A stretch of 64,000 nt of DNA from an uncultured Tessaracoccus sp. (lineage in GTDB: Bacteria > Actinomycetota > Actinomycetes > Propionibacteriales > Propionibacteriaceae). The DNA is taken from positions 1 through 64,000 of the forward strand of contig NZ_CAMYFI010000008.1 of assembly GCF_947255005.1 (NCBI RefSeq), read 5' to 3'. This document shows, piece by piece, positions 24,313-31,728 of the stretch (the stretch's first letter is position 1; every line of letters begins with the position of its first letter). The notes beneath the pieces are model-generated. The model was not told where the DNA came from, searched no databases, and saw only the letters and a program-made list of their open reading frames with translations. Both the position numbers and the translations under genes were made by a program.

Positions 24313-26117
24313 TGGTGGTGTCCCTTCGTCTGATTTGTCAGACCCGCACCGCAGACAACGCCCTCGTGATGAGGATGTGTGCACTGCGACGGCGCGGGGC
24401 TCTCATCGAATGCTAATTCGTGGAACGGCCGCTGGTCCCTCTCCAGCTCGAGCCGCTCACCGGTCCAGGATCGTCGCAGCCACCGGTCGTGGCTCGCCAC
24501 GACTACGGCGCCAGGATAGCTGGGCAGCTGTTCCTCGATCACGGTGGTCAACGTCAGAGAGAAGTGGTTGGTGGGTTCGTCGAGAATCAATAGATCAGGT
24601 GCGCTGGCCAGCACCATGGCCAGCGCCAGGCGGCGTTGTTGCCCGGTGCTCAGATGCCCGACTGTGCGTGACAAGTCTCGGGGTGCTACGAGTCCAAAGC
24701 TGGTGAGCGGAACCTCCTCGGCCAGTTCGACTCCGAGCGTGTCGATGTAGAGCTGTTCCACTGTGGGCGCAGGGTTGAGCGCCACCTCCTGGGGCAATAT
24801 CCCGACGGTTGCAGAGCGGGATCTGGATATGGTGCCGGTATCTGGTTGTAGCGTTTCTGTGAGGAGCGCAAGCAGGGTGGACTTTCCTGCGCCGTTGGGC
24901 CCTGTGACGAGCCAGCGGTCCTGCCTGCCGATGGTGAGCGAGGTAGGGGAGAGCCGATGAGTGACCCCGGCCCCAGAGAGAGCGACGAGTACGGGCGGGG
25001 CACTGCGCGTGCCGCGCCGGCCCACATCGAGGCCCTGGAACTCGAGTTCACGTGGTGGCCTTCGGATTTGCTCTCTCCTGAGCTCTTCGAACCGACGCGT
25101 GAAGTCATTCACCCGTCGAGCAACCACGGTCGCGTTTCGATCGGCGTAGAACTTTTTCGCCATTCTGACCTCGCTTCGGGAAGCTGCGCCTTCGTGACCG
25201 ACGGTGTGACTGTCGCGGGCTGCCCGAGCTAGAGTCTTGAGTTCAGTCTGTTCGGCTTCGTACTGCTGCTGCCAGCGTTCACGTTGCGATGCTCTTGCAA
25301 GGAAGTACTCGCTGAACGTACCGGTGTATCGCGTAACGCCGATGCCAGTGGTTGGGCCGTCGACGGCAACCTCGCTCACCAGGGAATGAGGCTGAGGTGC
25401 CGGGTCGAGGTCCACGATGCCGTTGGCGGTGGCGTCCATGAACGCGCGATCGTGGCTGGCGAACAGCACGGGCCCGGGCCAGTCGAGCAGCGATTGGGTG
25501 AGGAAATCGATGCCAGCGTCGTCGAGATGATTGGTGGGCTCGTCGAGTAGGAGCGTGTCTGGTCGGCTCAGCAGCAGCCAGGCGAGCTGCAGTCGAGCAC
25601 GTTGCCCGCCGGATAGCTCGCCCGCACGACGGCTGCCGCTCAGCCCCGACAGGCCGACGCCGTCGAGCACGATCTGGGCTCGGTGTTCTAGGTTCCACAC
25701 GTCGTGTCGGGTGGCCATCACTAGGGCGTGGTCGTAGCGTTCCGCAGCGGAAGCCTCGTCGCCCTCCAAAGCAGCAGTGGCGGCGTCGAACTCCTTCAGG
25801 ATGGCTCTGGGTGCAGACAGTGCTTGCGCGATCACGTCGTCGACGGTGTCTGTCAGCGTGAAGGGAGGTTCCTGCCACAATAGGCCGATGCGTCCGGGAA
25901 CCTCCAGGGAACCGGTATCGGGCTGTTCGGCTCCAGCAACAATGCGGAGCAATGTGGATTTGCCCGCGCCGTTTTCGCCGATGAGGGCTATACGTTCGCC
26001 TTGGCTGACGCTCAGATTGATGTCGGTGAGCACCCGTCGGTCCGGGTACGACTTAGAGAGTCCGTCCAGGCGCAGATGCGCTCCGGGTTGCAAAGGGGCG
26101 GTGAAAGTAGTGGGCAT
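24309..26117 (-). CDS. ABC-F ATPase of the antibiotic-resistance type
   Basis: This 602-residue soluble protein has two ATPase domains and no membrane region. Domain 1 has GENGAGKS (near residue 48), LSGGQRARLQLAW and DEPTNHLD. A charged linker (about 265-365) should reach the peptidyl-transferase centre. Domain 2 has GPNGAGKS and LSTGQQRRLALAM, and its second Walker B box reads DEPTNHFS. A serine after DEPTNH in domain 2 is characteristic of TlrC/OleB/LmrC-type ribosome-protection proteins. Likely role: displacing macrolide, lincosamide or related drugs; the spectrum cannot be told. GAGG, 7 bases before the ATG, lies in a hairpin (26121-26159). A His/Cys-rich tail ends the protein. Confidence 0.88.
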   Translation of the reverse strand: MPTTFTAPLQPGAHLRLDGLSKSYPDRRVLTDINLSVSQGERIALIGENGAGKSTLLRIVAGAEQPDTGSLEVPGRIGLLWQEPPFTLTDTVDDVIAQALSAPRAILKEFDAATAALEGDEASAAERYDHALVMATRHDVWNLEHRAQIVLDGVGLSGLSGSRRAGELSGGQRARLQLAWLLLSRPDTLLLDEPTNHLDDAGIDFLTQSLLDWPGPVLFASHDRAFMDATANGIVDLDPAPQPHSLVSEVAVDGPTTGIGVTRYTGTFSEYFLARASQRERWQQQYEAEQTELKTLARAARDSHTVGHEGAASRSEVRMAKKFYADRNATVVARRVNDFTRRFEELRREQIRRPPRELEFQGLDVGRRGTRSAPPVLVALSGAGVTHRLSPTSLTIGRQDRWLVTGPNGAGKSTLLALLTETLQPDTGTISRSRSATVGILPQEVALNPAPTVEQLYIDTLGVELAEEVPLTSFGLVAPRDLSRTVGHLSTGQQRRLALAMVLASAPDLLILDEPTNHFSLTLTTVIEEQLPSYPGAVVVASHDRWLRRSWTGERLELERDQRPFHELAFDESPAPSQCTHPHHEGVVCGAGLTNQTKGHHQ

Positions 26118-26120
26118 GCG

Positions 26121-26159
26121 GAAACCTCGTACGTTGGGTGGGCAATAACGACAGGTTTC
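26121..26159 (-). promoter_or_regulatory. Hairpin sequestering the ABC-F ribosome-binding site (attenuator)
   Basis: In the minus-strand RNA GAAACCT (26159-26153) pairs perfectly with AGGTTTC (26127-26121). Inner pairs are GT/AC and CGTT/AACG (26150-26147 with 26135-26132), with an 11-base loop. The 3' arm contains the AGG of the ABC-F Shine-Dalgarno GAGG. The 5' arm begins in the stop codon of a three-codon ORF. Translation of that ORF would open the stem. Confidence 0.72.
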
Positions 26160-26169
26160 ACAGCCACAT
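26158..26169 (-). CDS. Three-codon leader ORF (Met-Trp-Leu)
   Basis: ATG TGG CTG TGA lies upstream of the ABC-F gene. Its ATG is 7 bases after TAGCCT, so it should be the first codon of a leaderless message. Its TGA overlaps the 5' arm of the hairpin that hides the ABC-F ribosome-binding site. A ribosome held on it would cover that arm. Such a short ORF can arise by chance; the arrangement supports function. Confidence 0.58.
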   Translation of the reverse strand: MWL

Positions 26170-26176
26170 GAGATTC

Positions 26177-26185
26177 AGGCTACCA
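26177..26185 (-). promoter_or_regulatory. Extended -10 promoter of the ABC-F operon
   Basis: TGGTAGCCT on the minus strand is an extended -10 (TGn-TAnnnT) placing transcription start at the leader ORF ATG, 7 bases on. The -35 region (GTCGGC at 17 bases) is weak. Confidence 0.5.
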
Positions 26186-26326
26186 GGAATTGCACAATCG
26201 CCGACTTTCGGATGGAAGCCCAACATGAAGCGCATAGTCATAAGCAAGTTGGCCTAGCATGGGCAGTGAGCTGCGCATGCCGCTCAACCACTTCAACGAC
26301 GCAGTCTTGGAAAGGACATCTCGGCC

Positions 26327-26749
26327 ATGAAACGACTGTTCACCGCATCGTGTTGCTATCTGGCGGCTGGTCTTCTCGCAGGTCTCTTCTATCGTGAATT
26401 CACCAAGATGAACGACTTTCCGGAGGGGCAGTTCACGCAACTCGGAGTCGCCCACACGCACCTGCTGGCGCTCGGTTTCATGACGTCGCTCATCGTGCTT
26501 GCGTTGGAGAAGGTGTTCAGCATCTCGCGGAGCCCGAAACTGTTTTCATGGTTCTTCTGGCTCTACAACGCTGGCGTGGTAATAACTGCCTCAATGTTGA
26601 TCTGGCACGGCTCCCTCACCGTACTCGGCAAGGAATCGAACGCGATGATCTCCGGTATCGCCGGCCTGGGGCACATCTCGATCACCGCAGGGCTGGTCGT
26701 CCTCATGGTTGCGCTTAGTCGCGCACTGCCCGCGCGCGACGCCGCGTAG
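26327..26749 (+). CDS. DUF2871 family membrane protein
   Basis: This 140-residue protein has four hydrophobic helices (near 4-22, 43-62, 75-94 and 110-132). The patterns AGLFYREFTKMNDF and QLGVAHTHLLALGF, then GIAGLGHI, are those of DUF2871, a family in Firmicutes and Actinobacteria with no known function. Conserved histidines in HTH and LGH could bind metal or heme; this is speculation. GGAAAGGA lies about 10 bases before the ATG. It diverges from the ABC-F operon and converges with the cupin gene. Confidence 0.82.
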   Translation: MKRLFTASCCYLAAGLLAGLFYREFTKMNDFPEGQFTQLGVAHTHLLALGFMTSLIVLALEKVFSISRSPKLFSWFFWLYNAGVVITASMLIWHGSLTVLGKESNAMISGIAGLGHISITAGLVVLMVALSRALPARDAA

Positions 26750-26780
26750 CCTGATCGCGGTTGCTCGCGACCAGGCTACG
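26745..26780. terminator. Bidirectional terminator between DUF2871 and cupin genes
   Basis: CGTAGCCTG (26745-26753) pairs with CAGGCTACG (26772-26780). After one mismatch, five inner pairs (TCGCG/CGCGA) close a 6-base loop. It includes the end of the DUF2871 gene and lies between converging genes. Confidence 0.72.
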
Positions 26781-26793
26781 CATCGCACATGAC

Positions 26794-27270
26794 CTAGGCG
26801 TGCCCGTCGGCAACCTGGGTGCCGGGCTGGACAGTCCACTCCGGGGGCACGTCCTTACCGGACTCTTCGTCCTGCTCAGCCTGTTGCGCAGTCTCCTGCA
26901 CAATCCCCTGCGCATGGTGTGACGGAGCGTAGACGGCGTACACCTGCATGGGCTCATCGCCGGTGTTGATCACGTCGTGCCACACGCCCGCAGGCACCTG
27001 GATCGCCCAGCCATCGCTCACATCCTGCTGGAAATCGAGCTGATCTTCGCTCGGCCCCATCACGCAGCGTCCCTGGCCTGCGTCGAGGCGGAGGAACTGG
27101 TCGGTTTCGGGGTGCACTTCGAGGCCGATGGAGGAGCCTGGCTCGATGGACATCAGCGTCACCTGGAGGTACTTGCCGGTCCATGCGGTGGTGCGGTAGT
27201 TGCGGTTCTCACGAGTCGCTGTCTCAATATCGAACGCATTGGGTTTCGGGCCGTTGTCTTGAATCTTCAT
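26794..27270 (-). CDS. Cupin-domain protein
   Basis: This 158-residue single-cupin protein has both family motifs: IGLEVHPETDQFLRLDAGQG (near residue 48) and VPAGVWHDVINTGDEPM (near 91). The histidines and glutamate probably bind a metal. Such proteins are often annotated as mannose-6-phosphate-isomerase-like, but the substrate cannot be assigned. The C-terminal 40 residues are acidic and Gln-rich. The start at 27270 has AGGAAGGA about 7 bases upstream. A longer in-frame reading upstream is the antisense of the secretion cassette and was excluded. Confidence 0.85.
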   Translation of the reverse strand: MKIQDNGPKPNAFDIETATRENRNYRTTAWTGKYLQVTLMSIEPGSSIGLEVHPETDQFLRLDAGQGRCVMGPSEDQLDFQQDVSDGWAIQVPAGVWHDVINTGDEPMQVYAVYAPSHHAQGIVQETAQQAEQDEESGKDVPPEWTVQPGTQVADGHA

Positions 27271-27432
27271 GATTGGTCCTTCCTCTTCTACCTCGAGCAT
27301 AACTCGCGCCCAATATGGCAAACGCGCCACCATACCTTGGTCTCTGCAGCACACTGTGAAAGCGAGTGAGTGCCTGGGCTCATGTTCGTCGCAAGGGCCC
27401 GAAATTCGCACCGAATGAACAGAGGCTCGCAT

Positions 27433-27438
27433 TAGCGT
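27433..27438 (+). promoter_or_regulatory. -10 element of a probable leaderless promoter (EspD-like gene)
   Basis: TAGCGT is followed by 6 bases and the ATG at 27445. No Shine-Dalgarno is present. Confidence 0.4.
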
Positions 27439-27444
27439 GGTCGC

Positions 27445-28317
27445 ATGGTTTACGAACACTTCGATGCCGACGCCGAAGCAGTCATCAGTGATCTCGTGCG
27501 CCGCTCGCAAGCACTGAGCCGGGGAGCCGACACCCAGGGGGGGGCACTCGAGGAAGCTGAAGGCTGGGCGCGCAAAGGGCCAGTGGAAATCACACTCGCT
27601 CCAGAAGGAAGCGTAAGGAAGGTCGTCTTTACTCAGGAGCCTGATCAGGTAGGCATCGCCGCGCTCACGAACTTCACTATGCAGGCCATTCACGAGGCGA
27701 GTGAGCGAGCCAACCGCGCCACCGCGTCGTCGGTCATCGACGCTGATGTACGCAGCGCAGTGCTCGACTCCGTGCCCGCGGATATTGCAGAACAACGAGG
27801 ACCCGATGCCGTCGTCGTGGACGGGCCGGAGGAACCCGTCGAACAGGGAACGCTTACCGTCGACGATCTGCCCCCAGACCCAGAGTTCGATCGGCTCCTC
27901 GACGAGATTTTCGATGCCGACGATCCCCTCTCCGCGTTGCACGATAAGGCCGCCCAAGGAGAAGTGCCGTCGCTGCCCGAAGTTGGGCCCGGGGAAGATT
28001 TGGACGAGGCTATCCGGCGAGATATCGCCGCAACTGCTGAGCGCATCACGCAGGCGGGCGAGCAACTTCGCACGGTGCAGGCAACGGTGCGAAGCGATGA
28101 GCTGAGCGCGACAGTTGGAGCATGGGGCAACGTGCTACGCATCGAGTTTTGGACAGGGGCGACACGTCGCACACCGGAGGAGCTCGCCGCCGACGTGTTG
28201 CGAACACTGGAAGAAGCCACTGCGCAGGCCGACGCGGAGGTTCGCTCCCTGCTCGCCGGCACCTCCGTAGCCGACTTCGACGTGAGAACTATCACCACGA
28301 TGGGAGACCAACGATGA
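27445..28317 (+). CDS. YbaB/EspD-like protein of a type VII substrate cassette
   Basis: This 290-residue acidic protein appears to contain two YbaB/EbfC-like modules. One spans about residues 33-95 (GPVEITLAPEGSVRKVVF, then a helix). The other spans about 210-275 (SDELSATVGAWGNVLRIEF, then a helix rich in Glu/Ala). An acidic linker joins them. EspD and EspL of mycobacteria carry YbaB-type folds and stabilise ESX-1 substrates, so a substrate-stabilising role is inferred. The stop overlaps the next start (ATGA). No signal peptide or membrane helix. A DNA-binding role, as for YbaB itself, is the alternative. Confidence 0.62.
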   Translation: MVYEHFDADAEAVISDLVRRSQALSRGADTQGGALEEAEGWARKGPVEITLAPEGSVRKVVFTQEPDQVGIAALTNFTMQAIHEASERANRATASSVIDADVRSAVLDSVPADIAEQRGPDAVVVDGPEEPVEQGTLTVDDLPPDPEFDRLLDEIFDADDPLSALHDKAAQGEVPSLPEVGPGEDLDEAIRRDIAATAERITQAGEQLRTVQATVRSDELSATVGAWGNVLRIEFWTGATRRTPEELAADVLRTLEEATAQADAEVRSLLAGTSVADFDVRTITTMGDQR

Positions 28318-28625
28318 CGGATTTCAAGGTGAACACCGATGCGTTGCGCAGCGCATCCGACGGCATCGACGCCGTCGCGGATGGCGTCGATGGACTCAAA
28401 GGCGGCATCTCACAACCGTCGCCGGTCATGTGCGGAATCCTCGTGTCAAGCATCGTAGGAAATGTGCTCGCCCAGGCGACGTACGCTGCCGCGCAGGGAC
28501 TGATTTCCGGCATCGCCCAGTCTGATCGTGTCATGGGCACCATGCTGCGAGACACCGCAGAGCTGTACGACCTTTTTGAAGACGACGTTGCACGCGCGTG
28601 CAACGAATTCGCCCAGGAGATCTGA
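28314..28625 (+). CDS. EspC-like small type VII secretion target
   Basis: This 103-residue helical protein starts with MTDFKVNTDALRSASDGIDA, a pattern close to the EspC/type VII target family (F-x-V-x2-D-x-L-R with ID and AD repeats). The middle (residues 36-66) is hydrophobic. Near the C-terminus Y85-DLF-E89 fits the YxxxD/E export signal of type VII substrates. It lacks a WXG turn; the partner gene downstream has one. It overlaps the preceding gene by 4 bases and precedes the EspA-like gene by one base. Probably exported as a heterodimer with that neighbour. Confidence 0.62.
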   Translation: MTDFKVNTDALRSASDGIDAVADGVDGLKGGISQPSPVMCGILVSSIVGNVLAQATYAAAQGLISGIAQSDRVMGTMLRDTAELYDLFEDDVARACNEFAQEI

Positions 28626-28626
28626 G

Positions 28627-29793
28627 ATGACTGAATTTACAGCCCCGTGGGGAGAATCGTTCTTCGGCGAATACACTTCCGTTGCTGAAAAGTGGGGCGA
28701 TGGGCACCTGTCCGTAGGTGATATCACTGCGCCGGTAGGTGCGGGTCTCGATTTGCTGGGGGCGTTCGTCGATCCCGTGAAGTGGATTGTCGGCAACCTG
28801 CTTGATCCCATCTATAACTGGATTATTGCCAACGTGCCGCCCGTGAAGAAAAGCATCGAGCTGGTGTCAGGCAGCCCCGAGGAAGTCCGGGCGCAGGGCG
28901 ATATGTACAAGCAGGTCTCGCAAGGCATCATTGACCAAACGAATGCGTTGGTTGCCGCCATCAATCCAGCCTTGCAAAGCTGGGAGGGCATGGCGCGGGA
29001 CGCGTTTCGAACGGCAACGGAGCTCGTGATTCGCACGCAGCAGGGACTGTCCAAGGCATTCGAAGCTATCGCGAACCTGACCTACGCGTTCGGCGTCGTG
29101 GTTGCAGCAACGAAAGAGCTCGTCATTGCCGTGTTGAAGGAACTCATGAACGAACTGGTGAGTAAGGGGATCATGGCGGCGCTCGCGGCCGTTCCCTCGC
29201 TTGGCACGGCGGTTGCTGCCTACATGTCGTGGGCAGCTGCGAAGGTAGCCCTCGTGTTCGCGAAAGTCTCTCGAATATTCGCCAAGCTGCTCAGCAAGTG
29301 CTCGAAACTGGCAGGCAAGGGGAGCAAGCTCAGCAGCAAGCTCGGAGAGTTGAGCAACAAACTCGCGAGCATGAGCGCGAACGCAAGCAAACGGGCGAAT
29401 CAGGCCAGCCAGCACGCGAAGAGCTGGGACAAGTCGAACGCCACGGGGGCGGAGCATTTCAGCAAAGCACGCGATTACCAAAGGGCCGCGAATAGGGATC
29501 ACGCGACTGCCCAGGACTTCAACCTCCGACATGCGGATCCGGGTGTAGCTGACAATATCCGTAATCGAGCGGATGAGTACGCCGATAAGGCGACTACGGA
29601 ATACAAAGCCGCGAATGACCACTATCAGAAAGTCCTCGACGAACACGCCGAAGCGGGATACGGATCACCGGGGCCCGACGGGACGGAGCAGGCAATCAGC
29701 GCCGTCGATGAAGCAGAGAAAGAACACCAGGAAGCACTACAAGACGGTCGCTTCGGCAACGTTGATCAGACCGTCGATCCCCTCGTCGACTAG
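28627..29793 (+). CDS. EspA-like large type VII secretion target
   Basis: This 388-residue protein has a helical region with a W119-E-G121 turn (INPALQSWEGMARDAF) as in WXG proteins. A long hydrophobic stretch follows (about 150-215), then a Lys/Ser-rich coiled coil (218-255) and a charged, Asp/Glu/Ala-rich C-terminal third. No known toxin or enzyme domain is recognisable. Size and layout recall EspA (about 392 residues), which is cotranscribed with EspC and EspD. AGGAG lies 7 bases before the ATG at 28627. The helical, charged C-terminus may be an effector or structural region. Its targets are unknown. Confidence 0.62.
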   Translation: MTEFTAPWGESFFGEYTSVAEKWGDGHLSVGDITAPVGAGLDLLGAFVDPVKWIVGNLLDPIYNWIIANVPPVKKSIELVSGSPEEVRAQGDMYKQVSQGIIDQTNALVAAINPALQSWEGMARDAFRTATELVIRTQQGLSKAFEAIANLTYAFGVVVAATKELVIAVLKELMNELVSKGIMAALAAVPSLGTAVAAYMSWAAAKVALVFAKVSRIFAKLLSKCSKLAGKGSKLSSKLGELSNKLASMSANASKRANQASQHAKSWDKSNATGAEHFSKARDYQRAANRDHATAQDFNLRHADPGVADNIRNRADEYADKATTEYKAANDHYQKVLDEHAEAGYGSPGPDGTEQAISAVDEAEKEHQEALQDGRFGNVDQTVDPLVD

Positions 29794-29877
29794 TCCGAAT
29801 GTGGGCACCGCCCGCTTGAGGAGATGCCTTCCGACTACCCTGGCACACAGCAGGACGTCGTCACATGAGGAGCAACT

Positions 29878-31728
29878 GTGCATGAACTGAGGTCGAAAAC
29901 CAGCACGCATGGCCGCAACATGGCAGGGGCTCGCGCGCTTTGGAGGGCGACCGGTGTCGCACCGGAAGACTTCGGTAAGCCCATCGTCGCGGTAGCCAAC
30001 TCGTTCACCCAGTTCGTGCCTGGCCACGTCCACCTGCGCAACATGGGTCAACTTGTCAGCGACGCGATTGGCGCGGCCGGCGGCATCGGGCGCGAGTTCA
30101 ACACCATCGCAGTTGACGACGGCATCGCCATGGGGCACGGCGGAATGCTGTACTCGCTTCCCAGCCGGGAGCTCATCGCCGATTCCATCGAGTACATGGT
30201 GAACGCGCACTGCGCCGATGCCCTGGTGTGTATTTCCAACTGCGACAAGATCACCCCGGGCATGTTCCTCGCCGCGCTGCGGCTCAACGTCCCGACGGTA
30301 TTCGTCTCAGGCGGGCCGATGGAATCCGGTAAGGCAGTGGCGAAGGATGACGGGACGGTGACCTCCAACCTCAACCTCATCCATCCGATGTCAGCCGCTG
30401 TCAACGAGGCCGTCTCCGACGACGAGCTGGCCCAACTGGAAGCGAACGCGTGCCCAACCTGCGGTTCGTGTTCGGGCATGTTCACCGCGAACTCCATGAA
30501 CTGCCTGCTCGAGGCCATCGGTCTGGCGCTGCCCGGCAACGGGTCGACCCTCGCCACCCACGCATCCCGAAAGGCCCTCTTCGAGCAGGCCGGCGAGTTG
30601 ATCGTCGAACTGGCGAAGCGCTACTACGAAGCCGACGACGAGTCGGTGCTGCCGAAGTCAGTGGCAACCAAGGCGGCATTCTCCAATGCGATGAAGCTCG
30701 ACGTAGCTATGGGCGGCTCGACGAACACCGTGTTGCACCTGCTCGCAGCGGCGCAGGAAGCAGGCGTCGACTTCACCCTCGACGACATCGACGAGATCAG
30801 CCGTGAGGTGCCGTGTCTGGCAAAGGTGGCGCCAAACTCCGAGCGCTACCACATGGAAGACGTGCACCGCGCCGGTGGCATCCCCGCGTTGCTGGGCGAA
30901 CTCAACAGGGCAGGCAAACTCGACCACAGCGTGAAGCCCGTGCATGCCGAGTCGCTTCAGCACTGGCTCGACGACTGGGACATTCGCGGTGGAAAAGCGA
31001 CGTCGGAGGCCACCCAGCTGTTCCACGCCGCACCCGGGGGAGTGCGCACCACCGAGGCCTTCTCCACCGACAACCGGTGGGAATCACTCGACACCGACGC
31101 CAAGGAAGGCTGCATCCGCAGCGTCGAGCACGCCTACACCGCCGACGGCGGTCTCGCGGTGTTGAAGGGCAACCTTTCTCCGGACGGTGCCATCGTGAAG
31201 ACGGCGGGCGTCCCCGAGGAACAGTGGGAGTTCAGCGGCACCGCCGTCGTCACGGAGAGTGAGCAGGAAGCGGTCGACGCCATCCTCCACGGACGCGTGA
31301 AGGAGGGCGACTTCGTCGTCGTGCGATACGAGGGTCCCCGCGGTGGGCCGGGGATGCAAGAGATGCTGTATCCGACGTCGTACCTCAAGGGCGTGGGGCT
31401 CGGTCCGAAGTGCGCGCTCATCACTGACGGGCGCTTCTCGGGCGGCTCGTCGGGTCTGTCGATCGGGCACGTGTCACCCGAGGCGGCGGCAGGTGGCGCC
31501 ATCGGGCTCGTCGAGGACGGAGACCGCATCACCGTCTCAATCCCCAACCGCACTATTCAGCTCGAGGTCGACGACGAGGAGCTCGCGCAGCGTCGACGCA
31601 AGGCCGACGCGGCGGGTTGGCGCCCGAAGCACCGGCAACGTCAGGTGTCACGCGCGCTGCGCATCTACGGTGCGCTGGCGCAGTCCGCAGACAAGGGTGC
31701 GGCACGGCGCTTCGACGCCTTCGACTAG
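29878..31728 (+). CDS. ilvD: Dihydroxy-acid dehydratase
   Basis: This 616-residue iron-sulfur enzyme carries out the third step of valine and isoleucine synthesis, dehydrating 2,3-dihydroxy acids to 2-keto acids. Cluster and substrate motifs are visible: GHGGM (near residue 82), CDKITPGM (near 122) and CPTCGSCSGMFTANSMNCL (near 193). Late SGGSSGLSIGHVSPEA is also typical. GAGGAG lies 6 bases before the GTG. No other ilv genes are adjacent. The stop codon shares CTAG with the stop of the convergent corA, a 4-base overlap. Confidence 0.96.
   Translation: MHELRSKTSTHGRNMAGARALWRATGVAPEDFGKPIVAVANSFTQFVPGHVHLRNMGQLVSDAIGAAGGIGREFNTIAVDDGIAMGHGGMLYSLPSRELIADSIEYMVNAHCADALVCISNCDKITPGMFLAALRLNVPTVFVSGGPMESGKAVAKDDGTVTSNLNLIHPMSAAVNEAVSDDELAQLEANACPTCGSCSGMFTANSMNCLLEAIGLALPGNGSTLATHASRKALFEQAGELIVELAKRYYEADDESVLPKSVATKAAFSNAMKLDVAMGGSTNTVLHLLAAAQEAGVDFTLDDIDEISREVPCLAKVAPNSERYHMEDVHRAGGIPALLGELNRAGKLDHSVKPVHAESLQHWLDDWDIRGGKATSEATQLFHAAPGGVRTTEAFSTDNRWESLDTDAKEGCIRSVEHAYTADGGLAVLKGNLSPDGAIVKTAGVPEEQWEFSGTAVVTESEQEAVDAILHGRVKEGDFVVVRYEGPRGGPGMQEMLYPTSYLKGVGLGPKCALITDGRFSGGSSGLSIGHVSPEAAAGGAIGLVEDGDRITVSIPNRTIQLEVDDEELAQRRRKADAAGWRPKHRQRQVSRALRIYGALAQSADKGAARRFDAFD

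Noticed and set aside
23776..24333. 185-codon plus-strand frame opposite the unknown 147-residue gene
   Set aside because: It begins inside the nrdJ terminator and lacks a ribosome-binding site; the minus-strand gene is coupled to the ABC-F gene.
27271..28065. Upstream extension of the cupin frame to a 423-codon reading
   Set aside because: The extension is antisense to the YbaB-like gene; a good ribosome-binding site and the cupin N-terminus fix the start at 27270.
23869..29793. Mobile element or genomic island carrying the ABC-F and Esp-like genes
   Set aside because: No integrase, transposase, tRNA, direct repeats or clear change in base composition at the edges was seen.
27271..30000. 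Complete type VII secretion system
   Set aside because: Only substrate-like and YbaB-like genes are present; no EccB-E, MycP or FtsK-type ATPase gene is in the window.
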